From Manihot esculenta (taxonomy: Eukaryota > Streptophyta > Magnoliopsida > Malpighiales > Euphorbiaceae), in the NCBI RefSeq assembly GCF_001659605.2, contig NC_035170.2:3038001-3102000 (forward strand): a stretch of DNA of 64,000 nt. The letters are read 5' to 3'. A model generated the notes under the pieces. That model saw nothing but the letters and a program-made list of their open reading frames with translations, searched no databases and was not told where the DNA came from. The position numbers and the translations under genes were made by a program. Of the stretch, positions 1 through 18,200 are shown one piece after another. Numbering within the stretch: position 1 is the stretch's first letter; every line of letters starts with the position of its first letter.

Positions 1-238
1 ATTTAACCTAAAGATCCGAATTACTTCCTTCTTATCAAAACGTCCCAACTTCAACAAAACAGAGAATTAGTTGGCTAGAATTGCAAATAATGACAACAAT
101 AATAATCGGACAACAGATTAAACCTCGATTATCCGCATTAGAAAAAAAAAACAGAGGATTAGGGTTTCCAATTTTTTTCATCCTACGATAAGAGAAGGCA
201 AAAAAATAGTTTAGTAAAATAATTTAGGATTAGATTAC

Positions 239-330
239 CTGAAACAAGGCAGAGATTAGATTATCGGCGAAGAGAAGCGAAGCTTTTACTCGAATCTGAA
301 GCCTGCATATATTACTGCAAGTCTGTTAAA
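239..330 (-). other. First (5' UTR) exon of a gene leaving the window to the left
   Basis: On the minus strand a TATA box is followed by about 90 bases without an ORF, ending in CAG followed by GTAATC, a good 5' splice site at 238-237. This looks like a non-coding first exon whose intron runs leftward to the window edge. No coding sequence is visible, so the product is unknown. The transcription start near 325-330 is estimated from the TATA distance only. Confidence 0.5.
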
Positions 331-350
331 GGAAGATAGCAAAGGTGGAG

Positions 351-361
351 CCTTTTTATAA
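351..361 (-). promoter_or_regulatory. TATA box of the left-edge gene
   Basis: The minus strand reads TTATAAAAAGG, about 25-30 bases before the inferred exon. An AAACCCTAG-type motif, common near plant housekeeping promoters, lies just upstream on the plus strand at 360-368. Confidence 0.5.
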
Positions 362-369
362 AACCCTAG

Positions 370-1690
370 AGATTAGAAGCGGGTTGACCCGGTTCGCCAT
401 TAGTTTAACAAATAAAATTTAAATATTTTTATAGAATTATTAATTTTAAAAATATAAAGTATAACTAAACTATTTTTTAATTGAGTTTAAATAAATTTCA
501 ATGAAATTTAGCCTTTTGTATGAAATGTTTTTTAAAAAGAATATATTTTTTTATATTCGAAAAATTTTAAAAATTAATTAATAAAAATATTTTTCAATTA
601 AAAAATTAATTTTTATATTTTAAAAATTTTATTAAAATTTCATATATAAATTTATTAATATATTTTATTTTTTAAATTAAATAATAAAAAATAATTTATT
701 TTATTCAAAAATATTTTTTATAAATTTTCTGAGAATTGTAATCAGAATAGAATTGAGCTGATAAGAATGTACTTTTATTATTACCTCTAAAATAAAAGAA
801 ATAGTTTATTCATTTTATCTATTATATGACTTATGAATATATGTTATTTGTTGGATTCATTATTCACTTTATATTTTGTAAAAAGCCTTAATATAAATTT
901 TAAATATTGAAAATTCGGGATTTTTTTTTTCGGAAATTATTCGGACAAAGTTATCTACATGAGATTATCTTATCTGTTGTCATTCCTGTTGAAAAGGGAA
1001 AACCTTGGGCTAATATTAGAGAGTCAATAAGGCCTAGTTCGCCAATCAGTTAGGCATTTGCCTAGAACTTGCTGGCCATTTGGTACAGGCTGGTTCTGAG
1101 TTGTAACCGTTAATTTTAGTTCAAGAATTAGGGCTAATCAAGGTTGGATTGAATAGTTTATTTTATCTTATTTTATTTTATTTTTATTTTAATTCAATTT
1201 AATTACTTTTGATTAATTCAAAAGCGACCAAATTTATTTTGATTCAAAATAAGTACTTATACATCCAAATTAATCAATTTTTGAGGCTTAATTCAATTTT
1301 GCAATTTAAAATAAATACTCATATAAGAAAAAACTTATCTAGTCTAAGTTTATCATAGACTCAAACAACAAATAAATAAATCCCTCTATGAAAATGGAGA
1401 AAATAGATAGATGTTGAATACATAATAAACCGAATCCAGATAAATGGACTTATTGTGAAACTATTGATGCATATCACACCAAGCAAGCATTAGAAATCAA
1501 TGAGGGCGTGGAAAGCTCAAGTGTATGGGTGCAGAGTGAGGAGGAAATAATATTTTGTAGCATATTATACATAATTATATGGAAAAAAGATTTAGTTGTC
1601 TATCTAATTACAATGATGCATAGTCTAATCCTTTCAAGCAGCGATCTCTGATTCAAGCCCCAAAATAATCAATGGTAATGTTGGAAACAG
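370..1690. other. AT-rich intergenic spacer
   Basis: The first half is very AT-rich with simple A/T tracts. No coding signal, RNA gene or clear transposon end is visible. It separates the left-edge promoter from the 3' end of the RlmN-like gene. Confidence 0.6.
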
Positions 1691-2049
1691 GTTACTTTTA
1701 TGCTAAATTACTGCTCTGTGATCATGATTCATCTATCCTTTCACCCTGCAACAGCGGTGAGTCAAAAGTATTTCATTCTTCTGTTGTGCTGCAACTCTGT
1801 CAGGAAATCAGCAAAGGATAATATACATTTTAACCACATAGTTCTGCATAATTTGCGAAACTATGTTCACTTTGTTGGCTCATGTAGAAGATTTGAATTC
1901 TGGAGCATGCCATTATCAACACTGATGAAGAACCAACTAGCTTCATCACCAAACATCAATATCCTTGCGGATGGGGAAGAAAGGACGTGTGTGGAGGGTG
2001 GATATAGAAAAACAGAGCATATAGGGAGTCTACCAGTGTTTTTATGGAA

Positions 2050-5765
<3,716 letters not shown>

Positions 5766-5969
5766 CTCTTCACCTCCTGCTGGTTGTTGCTGCTTCGAAA
5801 TTCCAACACGACACAGAAACCTCACCTCTTGGCTAAAACCTCAGCCCTTCAACAAAATTAAAAAGACGATACTACCCCAGTTACTGTATCTTCTAAGCCT
5901 CTTCTGTTTTGTGATTTTTATCACAGCACAAAATCTAAATACCAAAATATCAAAATAATTCCTTTCTCT

Positions 5970-6400
5970 GCTGACATGGAAAAAAAGAATTATATCATTT
6001 TAAGCACTTTTGAATTAAAAAAAAAAGAAATTTAGTATTTGCCTGTAAATATTTTAATCGCACAAAAATAAATTTTATATCTTTACCTATCAAAATTTTC
6101 GCTATAATTCAATTCAATTTTATTATTAATTTTTTTATTTAAAATGATATTTTCATGTTTCAAATCATATCAATTTTGTAGAAATTTCATTTAAATTTTT
6201 TATTTATAAAATAAATCATGCCAACTCAAAGGGAAAAACCCAAAAAAGCAGTTGATATTTTTTATATTTTCCCTGTCTGTACAAGATTCCTACAGGGTAG
6301 GTATCCTTGTTCTTGCTTTAATCTTGCGCTTTCCTACAACTGAGGTATGAATTATGCAAAATTGTTGACAAAAATAGATAGAGAACCCTGATAATTCTAT
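5970..6400. other. Spacer between the RlmN-like promoter and the PBL 3' end
   Basis: AT-rich DNA holding the upstream region of the RlmN-like gene and, to the right, the 3' flank of the PBL gene. No other gene is seen. Confidence 0.5.
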
Positions 6401-6679
6401 CATATACATTTATGTTATTAATCATCAGCTCTGCAGAGGAACCTCATCCCTCAGATTGTACTGCTAACAAGCTTGTTGACAATTACAGAAGTTGAATTGA
6501 ATGTTCATCACCAATAAATGCCAAAATGAAAATACATCAAAGAAATGTCAAATTTAGATGTTATGGAATTCAAGAACTGTACAACAACAGATTGTGAAGT
6601 TACATTTTACGAATACTTATACAGCGCAATTGGAAACTCATAGCGTAGATGGAAGTGGTAAGGTACATAATTTACTCCC

Positions 6680-9044
6680 TTATGTATGCAGAGGCGAAGC
6701 AGATGGTGGATAGCTGGCAGCTTTTCCATCAAAAGTTCCGTTGGCACTTCTCCTACGATATTTAGGACCGTTGCTTGAACTTCGACTAACTTTTCGGGGG
6801 TTTCCGCTTTGGGAGCTGCTTCCCTCGTTGTCGTTGGACTCGAGCAATTGCTCCAATGCTTTTACCACTTCCTCCACATTAGGCCTAAACCTTGGCTCTG
6901 TTGATAGGCACTGGACTGCAAGATTAGCAGCTTTTAGTGCATCCTTCAATGAATATTGGCCTTCTAGTCGTGCATCCATAACTTGGAAAATTTTACGTTT
7001 CCTGCCAAGATAAGGCCTTGCCCAGTCAACTAAATTTTGTTCTCTGGAAGGCTTGCTTTTGTCTATGGCTCGCCTGCCAGATAAAATTTCAAGAAGAACA
7101 ACCCCGAAACTGTATATGTCGCTCTTCTTAGTTAGATGACCTTCATAAGAAATAAAACACAGTGAGATGCAAGTAGGTAGAAGCTGTAATTTATATCAAA
7201 TAGGCAACAATTTCGGCTGATGCATAAATATTTTAGTATGATGATAGTTAAAACACATAGCAAAAAGTCGCCTTCTTTTTCAGCAAGAAAATGCCAAATA
7301 TGAACTCGAACAAAGTTGAGAACAGAAAGAAAGATACCGGTGGCCATATATTCCGGTGCTGCATACCCATATGTACCCATCACTCGAGTCGAAACATGGC
7401 TTTCACTACCTGTTGGCCCATCCTTGGCCAACCCAAAATCAGAGAGTTTGGCATTATAGTTCTGTCACATTACATTTTAGAAGAAAGAGAGATGTGTTAG
7501 AGAGGTTCAACTCTTATGACTCCTTCTAAAGCTGAATTAAAAACATCTTTACTTACTGAATCAAGCAGAATATTAGACGCCTTAAGGTCTCGATATATCA
7601 CTTTGGCCTTATGAAGAAACGATAGACCCTTAGCAGCATCAAGGGCAATCTTAATTCGGAGTTTCCAAGAGAGTGGTTCAACATAAGAAGCTCCTGTTCC
7701 ACCAATATTATTATTTCATACATGGATTTTATTTGACATCTGAACACTGAGCTGAGAAAGTTGAAAAAAAAAAAAGGCTACACTGAGGAGGATATGAATT
7801 ACTCACTTCTAAATAGGTGATTCTCCAAGCTGCCCTTTGGCATAAACTCATAAACCAGAAGCCTCTGGTCGTCTTCTAAGCAGTATCCAATCAATTTCAC
7901 AAGATTTGGATGATAAAACTGCCCGAGAAAGTTGATTTCAGTCTGGAGTCCAAGATGCATCACAAAATTTATCAATCAAGATTTTTGAATGTTAACTTAA
8001 TTGACAACTTCAAGATTCAGTATTCAGGATTCAGGAAGATAAGCCAAATCAAAAAGGTGATACTTCACTTACCAGCCATTCTTGGTGACCCTGGAAACTC
8101 TCTTGGTTAAGCCTCTTAACAGCAATGATGATTGCGCCTGCTCCAGGCTTGGCAGGTGTTAGAGAATGCTCATCAATCCATCCCTTGTAGACACAACCAA
8201 ATCCTCCTTCACCCAACAGACTATCCGGGCGGAAGTTCCTAGTTGCGGCCTTTAATTCACTATAGCTAAAGATCTTCAAATTGGAAGATTGCAAGATCTC
8301 ACCCTCAGTCCGAGGAGTTGAAGGCACTGTTACATTCGAGACTCTGCTAGATCCACCCGCATCATTTCCACTTTTGGCACCATATTTTGGATCTACCCAT
8401 ATAAAATTGACAATTAAAAATCATAAATCTTGAAAAACCATCAAAGCATCTACAACGCCAAATCAGAAAAAGGCAGTCTTATTCAACATCCAACATATAG
8501 ATGCTAAGAAAATAAATATCCAAATACCGAAAAGTTGCCAATCAATTTGGGGAAAATCAAATAACAGAAGGCAAAACTTTGAACAGAATCAAGAGAATTG
8601 GCAAAATTCTCTGATGGTGAGACAGAAGTCCTAATTTGAAGAAATAGTAATGCAATAAGGTTCTCAAGTGAAATCAATAGATATACTGTAAAGCTCAATC
8701 AGTTCTTAGTAACTGAAGCCCAGAGTTTCAAGAACCAAAATGATTGCTTAACTTTCCCAGGAACCAAACAAAATCTAACACCAACGATATAGACAAAAGA
8801 ATCCAACATAACTATGTTCTTCAAAGAAAAGGTAGGTGCAACTGCAACCTTTCCTGTTTCACTAATCAAAACTAAACAACTTTACATCAAAGGAAAGATC
8901 CCAAAAACGGAAAGGAAAAAAATGTAATATTTTGTCAATCACAAAGCTCAAATTAGCATCAAGAAATGTGGGGAAAGAAAAAACAAACATACCATTGTGA
9001 AGAGGACTCTCAGCTTTAATTCTTACACTAAAGCACGAACCCAT
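6680..9044 (-). CDS. PBL/APK1-type receptor-like cytoplasmic kinase (RLCK VII)
   Basis: Six exons, phase-consistent: 9044-8993, 8392-8073, 7942-7807, 7693-7557, 7461-7338 and 7140-6680; 409 aa. Seen: N-terminus MGSCFSV (Gly2 and Cys4, the usual myristoylation/palmitoylation signal); [11 protein letters not shown] before the kinase domain; glycine loop [17 protein letters not shown] lysine; [10 protein letters not shown] catalytic loop; [19 protein letters not shown] activation segment; and a Ser-rich tail. All catalytic residues are intact, and it is an RD-type kinase. Closest in architecture to Arabidopsis PBL9/PBL10 (APK1A/B). Family role: plasma-membrane-anchored signalling kinase, often downstream of immune or growth receptors. 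The acceptor of exon 4 (ACAG) was chosen by frame and homology. The promoter, exon 1 and part of intron 1 are duplicated at 20.2-21 kb. Confidence 0.92.
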
Positions 9045-9214
9045 TAACAAAAAACTCAAAGTTCAAAGCTCAAAGCTCAGAGCTCTTCACTCTTCTCACC
9101 ACCCCCCCGCTGCCAAAGATTAGAGAAGTATAGAAAACACAGCACACTCGACAACAAACAAAGCAGAGTGGCTTGAGCCCGTGAACAAAGGAAGAAAATC
9201 TAGTGTGAAACCGA

Positions 9215-9222
9215 TTTTTATA
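9215..9222 (-). promoter_or_regulatory. TATA box of the PBL kinase gene
   Basis: Minus strand TATAAAAA, about 170 bases upstream of the ATG at 9044. It is conserved exactly in the truncated copy at 20949-20956, which supports function at the time of duplication. Confidence 0.55.
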
Positions 9223-9289
9223 AGTTGAGTTAGCTGTCACCCCACGATGGTGACTGACCAATTCCACACTTTGACTGAATTTTTTTTAA

Positions 9290-12200
9290 AAAAAAAAATT
9301 ATAGTGAGATAGTAGGCAGATGGCTGGCTTTTTGGTGTTTTGTGGTTGTTTGGTTTCTGGGAAAGTTCTATTTACTAGAGCTTCCAGAAGGACAAAGGGA
9401 AATGGTTGACAAATCCTTCAATTATTTATTTTATCTACAAGTGGAAAATTAGATCGAAAAGTCTTTATGCATATGAAAACTAATTTTCTGTAAGATATCT
9501 CCTGTGAATAAAATCTTGATAATGAAATATTTTAATTCTTTGAGTTTAATATAAGATATTAATAGTTAAATCTGCATTTGTTTATTACGTTCAACCGTCA
9601 ATGTCTTTTTATTAATTATATTTTAATACTAACACAAAATTATTACATGGAAAATTTGAAATACTATTAATTAAAAAACACGTTAATAATTTGCATGAAT
9701 ACTAAGTTTCTTTTCTACTATGCAGTGTAATTAAAATAATTATTATTAAAATTTTGGAAAAAAAATACTTATCTAAATTTTATTTCGTCCAATAATTTAA
9801 TAATTTAAAAATTTTAAGAGAAATAAAAAAATATTCGCTAATTAATTATTTTATTATTATTATTATTATTAAAATAATAAGTGGAACGTGAATAAGATGG
9901 GGGTAGCTTAAGCTTGTAAAGTCTAGCTGTGTGTTTGATTGATATGTAATCTACACATAAAATCAAATGCCAATCCCATGCTTCTTGTACTTGTCTTTTG
10001 TCTATTACCTCCATACCTACATTTATTTATGTGCTTCACTCAATTTTTTAAGATTTTTTTTGTTGTTATTGTATTATATTTTAAAAATAATATGTGTCCA
10101 TATTATTTAAATATATATAAAAGTCTAGGTGAATGAATATTTTGTTAATAAAATAATATCTGAAAGATGTAATAATTTTAATTCAAAAATAATATTCTAA
10201 TTATATAATTTATAATTATAGCAAATTGAACTAAGTCTGAAATCTTGTTATTATTAGATTAAAAATATCAACCCGTAGTTTTTAACAAAATTGAAGTTTA
10301 ATTTATAATTTGCTGTTAATACTATTGATGCCCACTCAAATATTAATATTTTTTTATGAAAAATTTATATATATATATAAAATATAATTTTTAATAATAA
10401 AATTATAAAATACTCTTCGTCTTAGTGGATAAATATGAAAATTCTCAAATTTTATTTTTTTAATTTTTAATTTTTAATTAAAAAAATAATAAAATTAAAA
10501 AAAATAATAAATTCCTAACATCGGGTAACTGAGGTAAGCAAATAGATCATGAAAATATTAAGAAATAAGCCAGGCGTGAGAGGAAAAGACTTTTTGTAGT
10601 ATTTTGGTGATATTTTTTTCTTACAAAAACAATTAAATTCATTTTAGGTAAATAAAGAGTCAACAGCAAGTGACATTATCTTCCCGTGGCGATCCATCTA
10701 TTACAATAATTTTTCTTTTATAATGATGGCTATTCCTGATTTATTTCCGTAGATTTATTAACTGAAAAAATATTTTTAATAAATATTTATTTTACTTATA
10801 AAAATTAAATTTTAATTTAAAAAAAATATTTAATTACTTGATTTAATTAAAAGTGATTATACGATCCATTCAATTTAAAATCGAATCAAAATAAAAAAAT
10901 TGAAAATCAAAATTTTAATAATTATGAAAATTAAATCGAATTAATTTAAAAAAAATGATTTGAATGTAATTTGATTATTTAAATTTTTAATAATTTATAT
11001 TTTTTTATACTTTATTTTTAATATTTTAAAATTTAATTGAAATATTTTAATTTTGATAATTTAATTTTTCTATATTATTAAAAATAATATATTATTATTA
11101 TTAGTTTAATTTAATTTTTTTATTAAAATTAAACTGAATTAAAATAATTAAAATTAAAAATTAAATTAAATTAAAATAAATAAAAAGTTAAACTGAATTT
11201 TTAAATTAATTTAATTTAAACTTAATACAAATCACCTCTAATTCAATTCTTATTAATTATGTATTAGGTATGGCTTTAATTAAAAAGGATATATATATAT
11301 ATATAAAATTATAGTCATGGCACTGCATGTGTAAGCAATCTGAAAAGACGATGCATAGGAATTATAAAGGTTGAAAAGAAAAACAAAGACAAAAGAGAGG
11401 GGAAGAGAAGTTTGATGAAGCCAAACCTTGGATTTGACTTTGTGCATTAGAAAAGGTTTATGTTTAGTTAGAGATGAGATTCATTTACCCATCTCTATCG
11501 CCTCTCATTCTTTTGACTCTTTTCTCTATTTAATGTTGAAAATTGTCTATTCTTGCTAAAGCTTCTTGGTTTTTTTTCAACCATTTTTATTATATACAAA
11601 TTCATATACTATTTTATTATATAGTTTATTAATTTTTAAAATAAAAATATTGAGTAAAAAATTCATTTTATGTTAATTAAAATATATAAAATTAAATAAA
11701 TTCATGTGTTATTTAAATATTGAACGAATTCTTTATCAAATTTTAGACGAATTCGTATATTAAAAATAATAATTAAATTTAAATTTGAATTTTAAATTTC
11801 ATTAGATAATTTCATAGGTATTCTAAAATCACATAAGAATTTTCTTTCTTTTTTTAATTATTAAGACTATTTATTTCATAATATATATTTTTAGAAAAAT
11901 ATTTTCTATATTTTGAAGTTTGGTGCATTTAGAAAATTCAAGAAAAAAAATCAGAATGTATTGAATTTAAAACCAATATAAACAGTTTCTAATGTTGGTT
12001 TTAATTTCATATAAAACATTTTATTTTTATTCTCTCAAAAGTGTGTTGTTTTCTCTCTTTTTCTCTCCTTTTTCCTTCTTATCTTCACCACTGAATATTT
12101 CTTCCCTATGAAACTCATGGATTTTCAATTCATATCACCACCATCACCAAAAGTTTTTTTAAGTTCTATAGTTTTAATTGAAATTTGAATTCAATATATT

Positions 12201-15050
12201 TTAATTTTAACGGTAGATTTCAATATCAATGAATTTAAATTTATTAGTTTATATTGTTTTATTTTATAAATTATAAATTCAAAGAAAAATACAAAAATAA
12301 AATTTTCAAATCAAAATTATAAACAGCCTCTGCTATACAAATTAATACATTATTTATTAAAAAATTAATTATATAAAGTATTGTGATGGTATCTTTTCAA
12401 TTTAATTTTTTTTAAAATTTTTTTGAGTACTCGATTACGCAAGTGATGAATTTCTATCGATTTAGTTAAATTAATTTTTTTATTATAAGTAAAAAAATTT
12501 ATTAGTTTAGTACCCATTGACTCTCGTGCAATTTAAGCTTAAGCACATTAATCAAATATTAGTTTAATTAATTTTATTTATTTATAAATATATATAAAGT
12601 AATTTATATTTATTTAAAAAAGTTGCATGACCTGTGGTTTAGCTTTGCAGAATCTCCAGACTTCTAGACGTGGTGAGCCATGTTATTACACCGGATATAT
12701 GATTTAATTTTACTATAAAAAAAAATCATGTGAATTGCTCTTCTACACTTTTGAACTGATTTTAACATATAATCACTAAATTGTAAGAACCCAATAGGTG
12801 GTTAGGGAGAGGAAACCAAAAGTGAGAGAAAGCAATGAGTCCTCAAAGAAGCGATATCTGTCGGGTTTGATTGGCTTTCCCTGTTTTTCGGGCAGGGAAA
12901 TGCTGGCCTTTCGATTTTTTATTTTTATTTTTATTTTTATTTTTAATTTTGAGGTGAATTTTTGTGTATTAGTGAATGACTTCATATTTTAAAAATCGAG
13001 TATTTAAGTTAATTTTATAATTAGTTTATTTAAATTTTATTAATTAGTATTTAATTTAAATTAAAAAAAATTAATCGATCTAAATTAATTTAAAATTTTA
13101 ATTCAATTTAAATTTTATTTTTAAAAATTTTAATTATTTCAGTCGAATTCAGTTTTAATGAGAAAAATTAATAAAATCAAACAAATATGTGAGTAATAGA
13201 ATATTATTTTTTTATAATATAGAGAAATTAAATTATAAATAAAGTTAAAATATTTTAATTGATACTAAAAATAAAAGTTAATAAAATAAAAAGTATAATG
13301 GACTAAACGGAACTGAATCGGATTAGTTTAATTCAAATTAATTTATACTCAAAATTAATTCGATTTAATTTTAAATTTTAAATCGAATCGATTGAATGTT
13401 TATTCCTACCGTTAACCAATATTTAAATTTTAATAAATAAAAAAATTTAATAAAATTCTAAGTTGCTAATTTTTCTTATAAATTAATTATAAAGCGATTT
13501 AAGTATTTGATTTTAAAAAATATAAGAATCAATCTATTAATTTATTAAAATTCAGGAATGAATTATAACTACTAATTTCTTAGAAAGGATATTTAACAAA
13601 AAAATAAATAAAAAAATCTTTAATTTAAATGGACTTTCGGCGTAGATAAATTTTTTAGTATTTGATTTTAAAAATAAAAGTATTAATTTATTAATTATAC
13701 TAAAATTTAAAAATTAATATATAATTTACTATTTTTATGTCTTCATTCAGAGGTGAAACTCCTCTCCTCTAATTGATGGTCATTTTAATTATTTCGGTTT
13801 GTTGTTTTTCTCTGCTATCGGTGAACTTCAGTTTGGAGGTTTTATTTTTATGTGGTAAAGAAGATCGTTTTGTATGCTCACTTGACTGAATGATTTTTGA
13901 TACATTACATATTGGTAGACATCGGTGTTGAGGTGTGAGACGTCTCGAATCAGCTACTCCATTGCTAGCGTAGAATGAAAATACTATTGCATAGGTTTTT
14001 GGCATCTGATTTCGATAGGCATTGCACCTGAGTTGTCTTTGAAATAAGGGTTTTCCGGATTTGGTTTTGATTTTGTTGGCCCTTTCCGGTCTATCTTTGC
14101 ATAATTGTTTTGTGCCTTTAGTGTTCTGCTTGTGGTTGTGATCCTGAGTTTTGCAACGATTCTTAGCTACTTATTTTTTGCTTTGTTTGGTGCACACGGT
14201 TGACGATGGGTATGAACAGAGTTACAGTGCTTCAGTTGGTTGCATGATCATAATAATTGATATTTGTTCAGATTATTAAAAATATTAAACTGATTAAGTT
14301 AATAAAATTGATAATTACTGAACAGATGTTAATTATTTTCACCAATTGATAAATTCAACTTTTTTAAATTGAAATTTGGTGTTAAAATTTTTAAAAGTTT
14401 TATGATTAAAAATGATAAAACTCAAGTTATTTTGCTAAAAGATAACTGATATGTATAAAAATCTATAATATTATGAAAATGAATAGATTTTAAACTTTAC
14501 TTTTAATTATTTTATTATTAATTATTAATAGTAACCACTAAATTGATGAACATGTGTTTACTTTATTTATTTATAATTTTTATATTTTAATATATTTTTT
14601 AAATTTGAGATATAACTCTAAAAATGCTAATGTCATTCTCTTTAAAAAAATTCCTCAATTTTTTCTTTAATTATGAAAAATATTTTTAGTAACTGATTTT
14701 CCTAAGCCGTCAGATCTCAATTTTAATTACCATTAAAATTATAATTTTATTAAATATAAAATAAATTTTTTATTAAAATATATTATTATATATAATAAAA
14801 AAAATTGCATTTTGTCAAATTATTGTCTTAATAAATTAAGACAATTATTTCATTATCATTGCTAAAATATCTCTATCTAAAACCTAAAATATAATAGTGA
14901 AAAATGAGTAAATTTTGATTTTTTTTTCTATTTCCCCTACAATATATTTATTGTATTAACATCACTCAACATATTTAGTTGAATTTTTAAAAGTCTCGAG
15001 CTCAATATCCATTCCCACTTTCCTTTGTCAAAATTTTTTTAAAAATATCA
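9290..15050. other. Long AT-rich spacer of copy A
   Basis: No gene is supported. It contains A/T tracts, a (TTTTTA)-like microsatellite near 12918-12948, and less AT-rich segments at 11.33-11.6 kb and 13.74-14.25 kb. These recur in copy B and look like old repeat remnants. The short ORFs here lack family features or are interrupted in copy B. Confidence 0.7.
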
Positions 15051-15227
15051 CAGGCTTCAAACTTAGAGCCACACCGTCAGAATGCGGATATCTCAAGCTA
15101 CTCCACCTGATGAAACACCATCTTTTAACTTGCTTTATATATGTACTGGTTTAATTATTATACAAAAATATCACCAGAATATAATTTCATTGCACAACTA
15201 GCTTTTGATGAAGTACATATATTATAC

Positions 15228-18200
15228 TCAAAAAATAGAATCCACCATAAATTGATCCTCGAAGGAACAAAGGGGTAAGAGGACATTCTTCGCATCCGGA
15301 TGGTCAAAATCAACCAACAGCTCCCACCAATGTTGGGGATAAATATGGATAGCTTTAAGGGAAGGGAGAGGGGACAGCTGGCTTTGGTCAGGCAAGAAAA
15401 GAGAAAGTGCTATCCTTTCAAGATTTACACAATGTCGTACCTCAATATATTCGAGAGAATCGCAGACTATTTCTTGACTGCATATGCTCTTCAGTTGTGG
15501 CAACTTTACCAATCCAACACTCCGTAATTTTGGGAGTGTAAAGATGAAAGTAGTGCCATTACTGCTGTTACAGCTTTCTTCTCTTTCTCTTTCTTCCACT
15601 GCTATCAGCTCCTTCATGTTATCACAATGCCATACTTTAATCTCTTCCAGATTTTGAAGGTTTGACATCAAGCCCTGAGGGAACAACTTCTTCATACTTG
15701 GACACTTCCATATTTGAATTCTTTTGAGAAGAGAAAAAGAATTGCTGTTATAGCTTTCTTTTCCTTCTTCCCTTGATATCAACTCCTCCATGTTATCACA
15801 AAAGTTTACTTCAATCTCTTCCAGATTTTGAAGGTTTGACATCAAGCCCTGAGGGAACAACTTCTTCATACTTGGACACTTCCGTATTTCAATTCTTTTG
15901 AGAAGAGAAAAAGAATTGCTGTTATAGCTTTCTTTTCCTACTTCCATTGATATCAGCTCCTCCATGTTATCACAACTGCTTATAGAAATGTCTTCTAGAT
16001 TTTGAAGGTTTGACATCAAGCCTTGAGGGAACAACTTCTTCATACTTGAACACTCCCATATTCGAATGCTTTTGAGAAGAGAGAAGGTAACATGCACTGG
16101 TGATGATGGTACTGCTATTGGAATATCCCCATTGTCAAACAGGAAGAGTAAATCATTCGAATCAATTGATATTTCCTCGAGGCTTTTAAATACTGAAGGG
16201 GAGGAGGAAAATGAAAGCAATCGTTGTAAATCATCACAATTCTCAATTTCAATGCTGCAGTTAATAAATCTCAGATACTTGACATCTTCTAGGTGAGAGA
16301 GGGGAATGTCTCCTTCGCTGATACTGCAATTCCACAAACAAACCTTAAAATTATCTGCTAGCTCATTATCTTCGAAAAGCTCATCTTCATCTTCAAGATC
16401 GATTTCTCCTACATGAAAACTCCATCGCATTAAATCGGATGAAGGTGTCCTAGTCGTGTGGACATAGGTCTTAAGCTCACCAATATCATGGAAGCAACAT
16501 TCCAATTCTTGCAACATGCTCAGCGATGCTATTTCCTTTGCTGCAACTGCGAATGAATTGCTAAGCAAGAGGACTTCCAATTGGGAAAGCTTTGGTAATA
16601 TACCAGGTGGCAACACTATTTCTGTTCCTCGAAGATTCAGATACTTGAGATTGGACAACATTTCTATTCCTTCAGGAAATTCTTTAACTACAGAACCATC
16701 AAGGTCCAACTTCTTCAATGCGCTAAGCAGCGCTAATGATGGTACATGACTTAACTTTTCACACCTCCCAAGTAATAATGAGCTTAGATTAACCAAATGA
16801 GAGATGGAACTTGGCAATTTTGTAATAGATGTCTCAGAAAGATCAAGCACCTTGAGTCCACACAATAGCTCGAAGAAAGAATCTCCGATTGAGATCAAAA
16901 AACTGCCACGCAACAAAATGCATGAAAGATTAGGACAGTTAGGTGAATAACCAGAAGGAATCTCTTTTATCTCATTATAGATCAGTGAAATTCTCATAAG
17001 ATCTTTTGACCAATTCCCCCACTTTGGCATTTTGAACAACTTTTCCCAAACTTGTGCATCTGTACCCATTAGTTGGATGGCCACTTTCCTAACCAACCCA
17101 TGCATACTCACCCATCTGGATCCAGAATAAGTATGGCCACCGTTAAACAAGCAAAGATTTTCAAGTTTGTTGAGCATGGTGTGGCCCTCATCGAATGCTT
17201 GTTTCCTGCTGCTTCTTTCTATTACTCCCACATCAATCAAAAAATCTATCACTTCTTTGATATCTAATGATTCCAATTTTTGATCAGGTGGCACGAATAA
17301 TACAAAATATAGGAAACACTGTTGCAAAGATGGATCATTCAAACAATCATAGCTACGTTTCAAATTGTCAAATATCTCTGAGTTCTCTTGCTTAGGTATT
17401 CCTCTCGTTAATTTGTGCAATGCATCCCTCCATTCATGTATGTCATCCTTCCGCTTCATGTTTCTTGCCATTATTTCAATCCCAAGTGGCAAGCCCTGGC
17501 ATTCTAATACAATCTCCCTTGCAATCGGTTCCACATTAGGCACTAATTGGTGCCCCAGTTTCTGCAAAAATAACTCCCAAGCTGCTCCATATCCAAGAGG
17601 CTCTACTTTGATATTCTTTTGGCAATCCATACTTCGACACACATCTAAAGACCGAGTTGTAATAACCAACTTGCATCCAGGAATTCCAATCCTGTCAAAG
17701 GGAATATAATTCCACACATCATCCAAAAATAAAACAAAACTTTTATTCTTGTTCAATGCTTCGGACAATTTGGCTGCTCGTATATCCTCATTGTCCACAC
17801 TTGAAAGGTCTAGATCCACCATTCTTGCAATGGTGTTCTGTAGTCCATATATACTAAAATGTTCAGACACATTAACCCAATAAACGTGATCAAATGGGCT
17901 GGCAGCTGTCACAAGTTTGTTATAAATATGTTTGGCTAACTCAGTTTTACCCACTCCTCCCATCCCATAAATGCCAACCTTTGAGACATTATCATCATCC
18001 CTTAAACAAGAATAGATCTGCTTTATATGTGTCTCAAACTCTGCACCCTTCAACTTTGTTGTCAGCAACTCCTCTCCTTTGGACTCCACAAATTGCAAAG
18101 GTTGTCCGACATGGGTCTCTTCATAATTCCCCATTCCAACTTCCCCCAGTTGTTCAATTTCACGAACTTGCATTTCCATCATGTCTTCATCTCCTACTGG

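Noticed and set aside
5766..5825. N-terminal extension of the RlmN-like protein
   Set aside because: The upstream frame opens with GTG, not ATG; the first ATG is at 5765.
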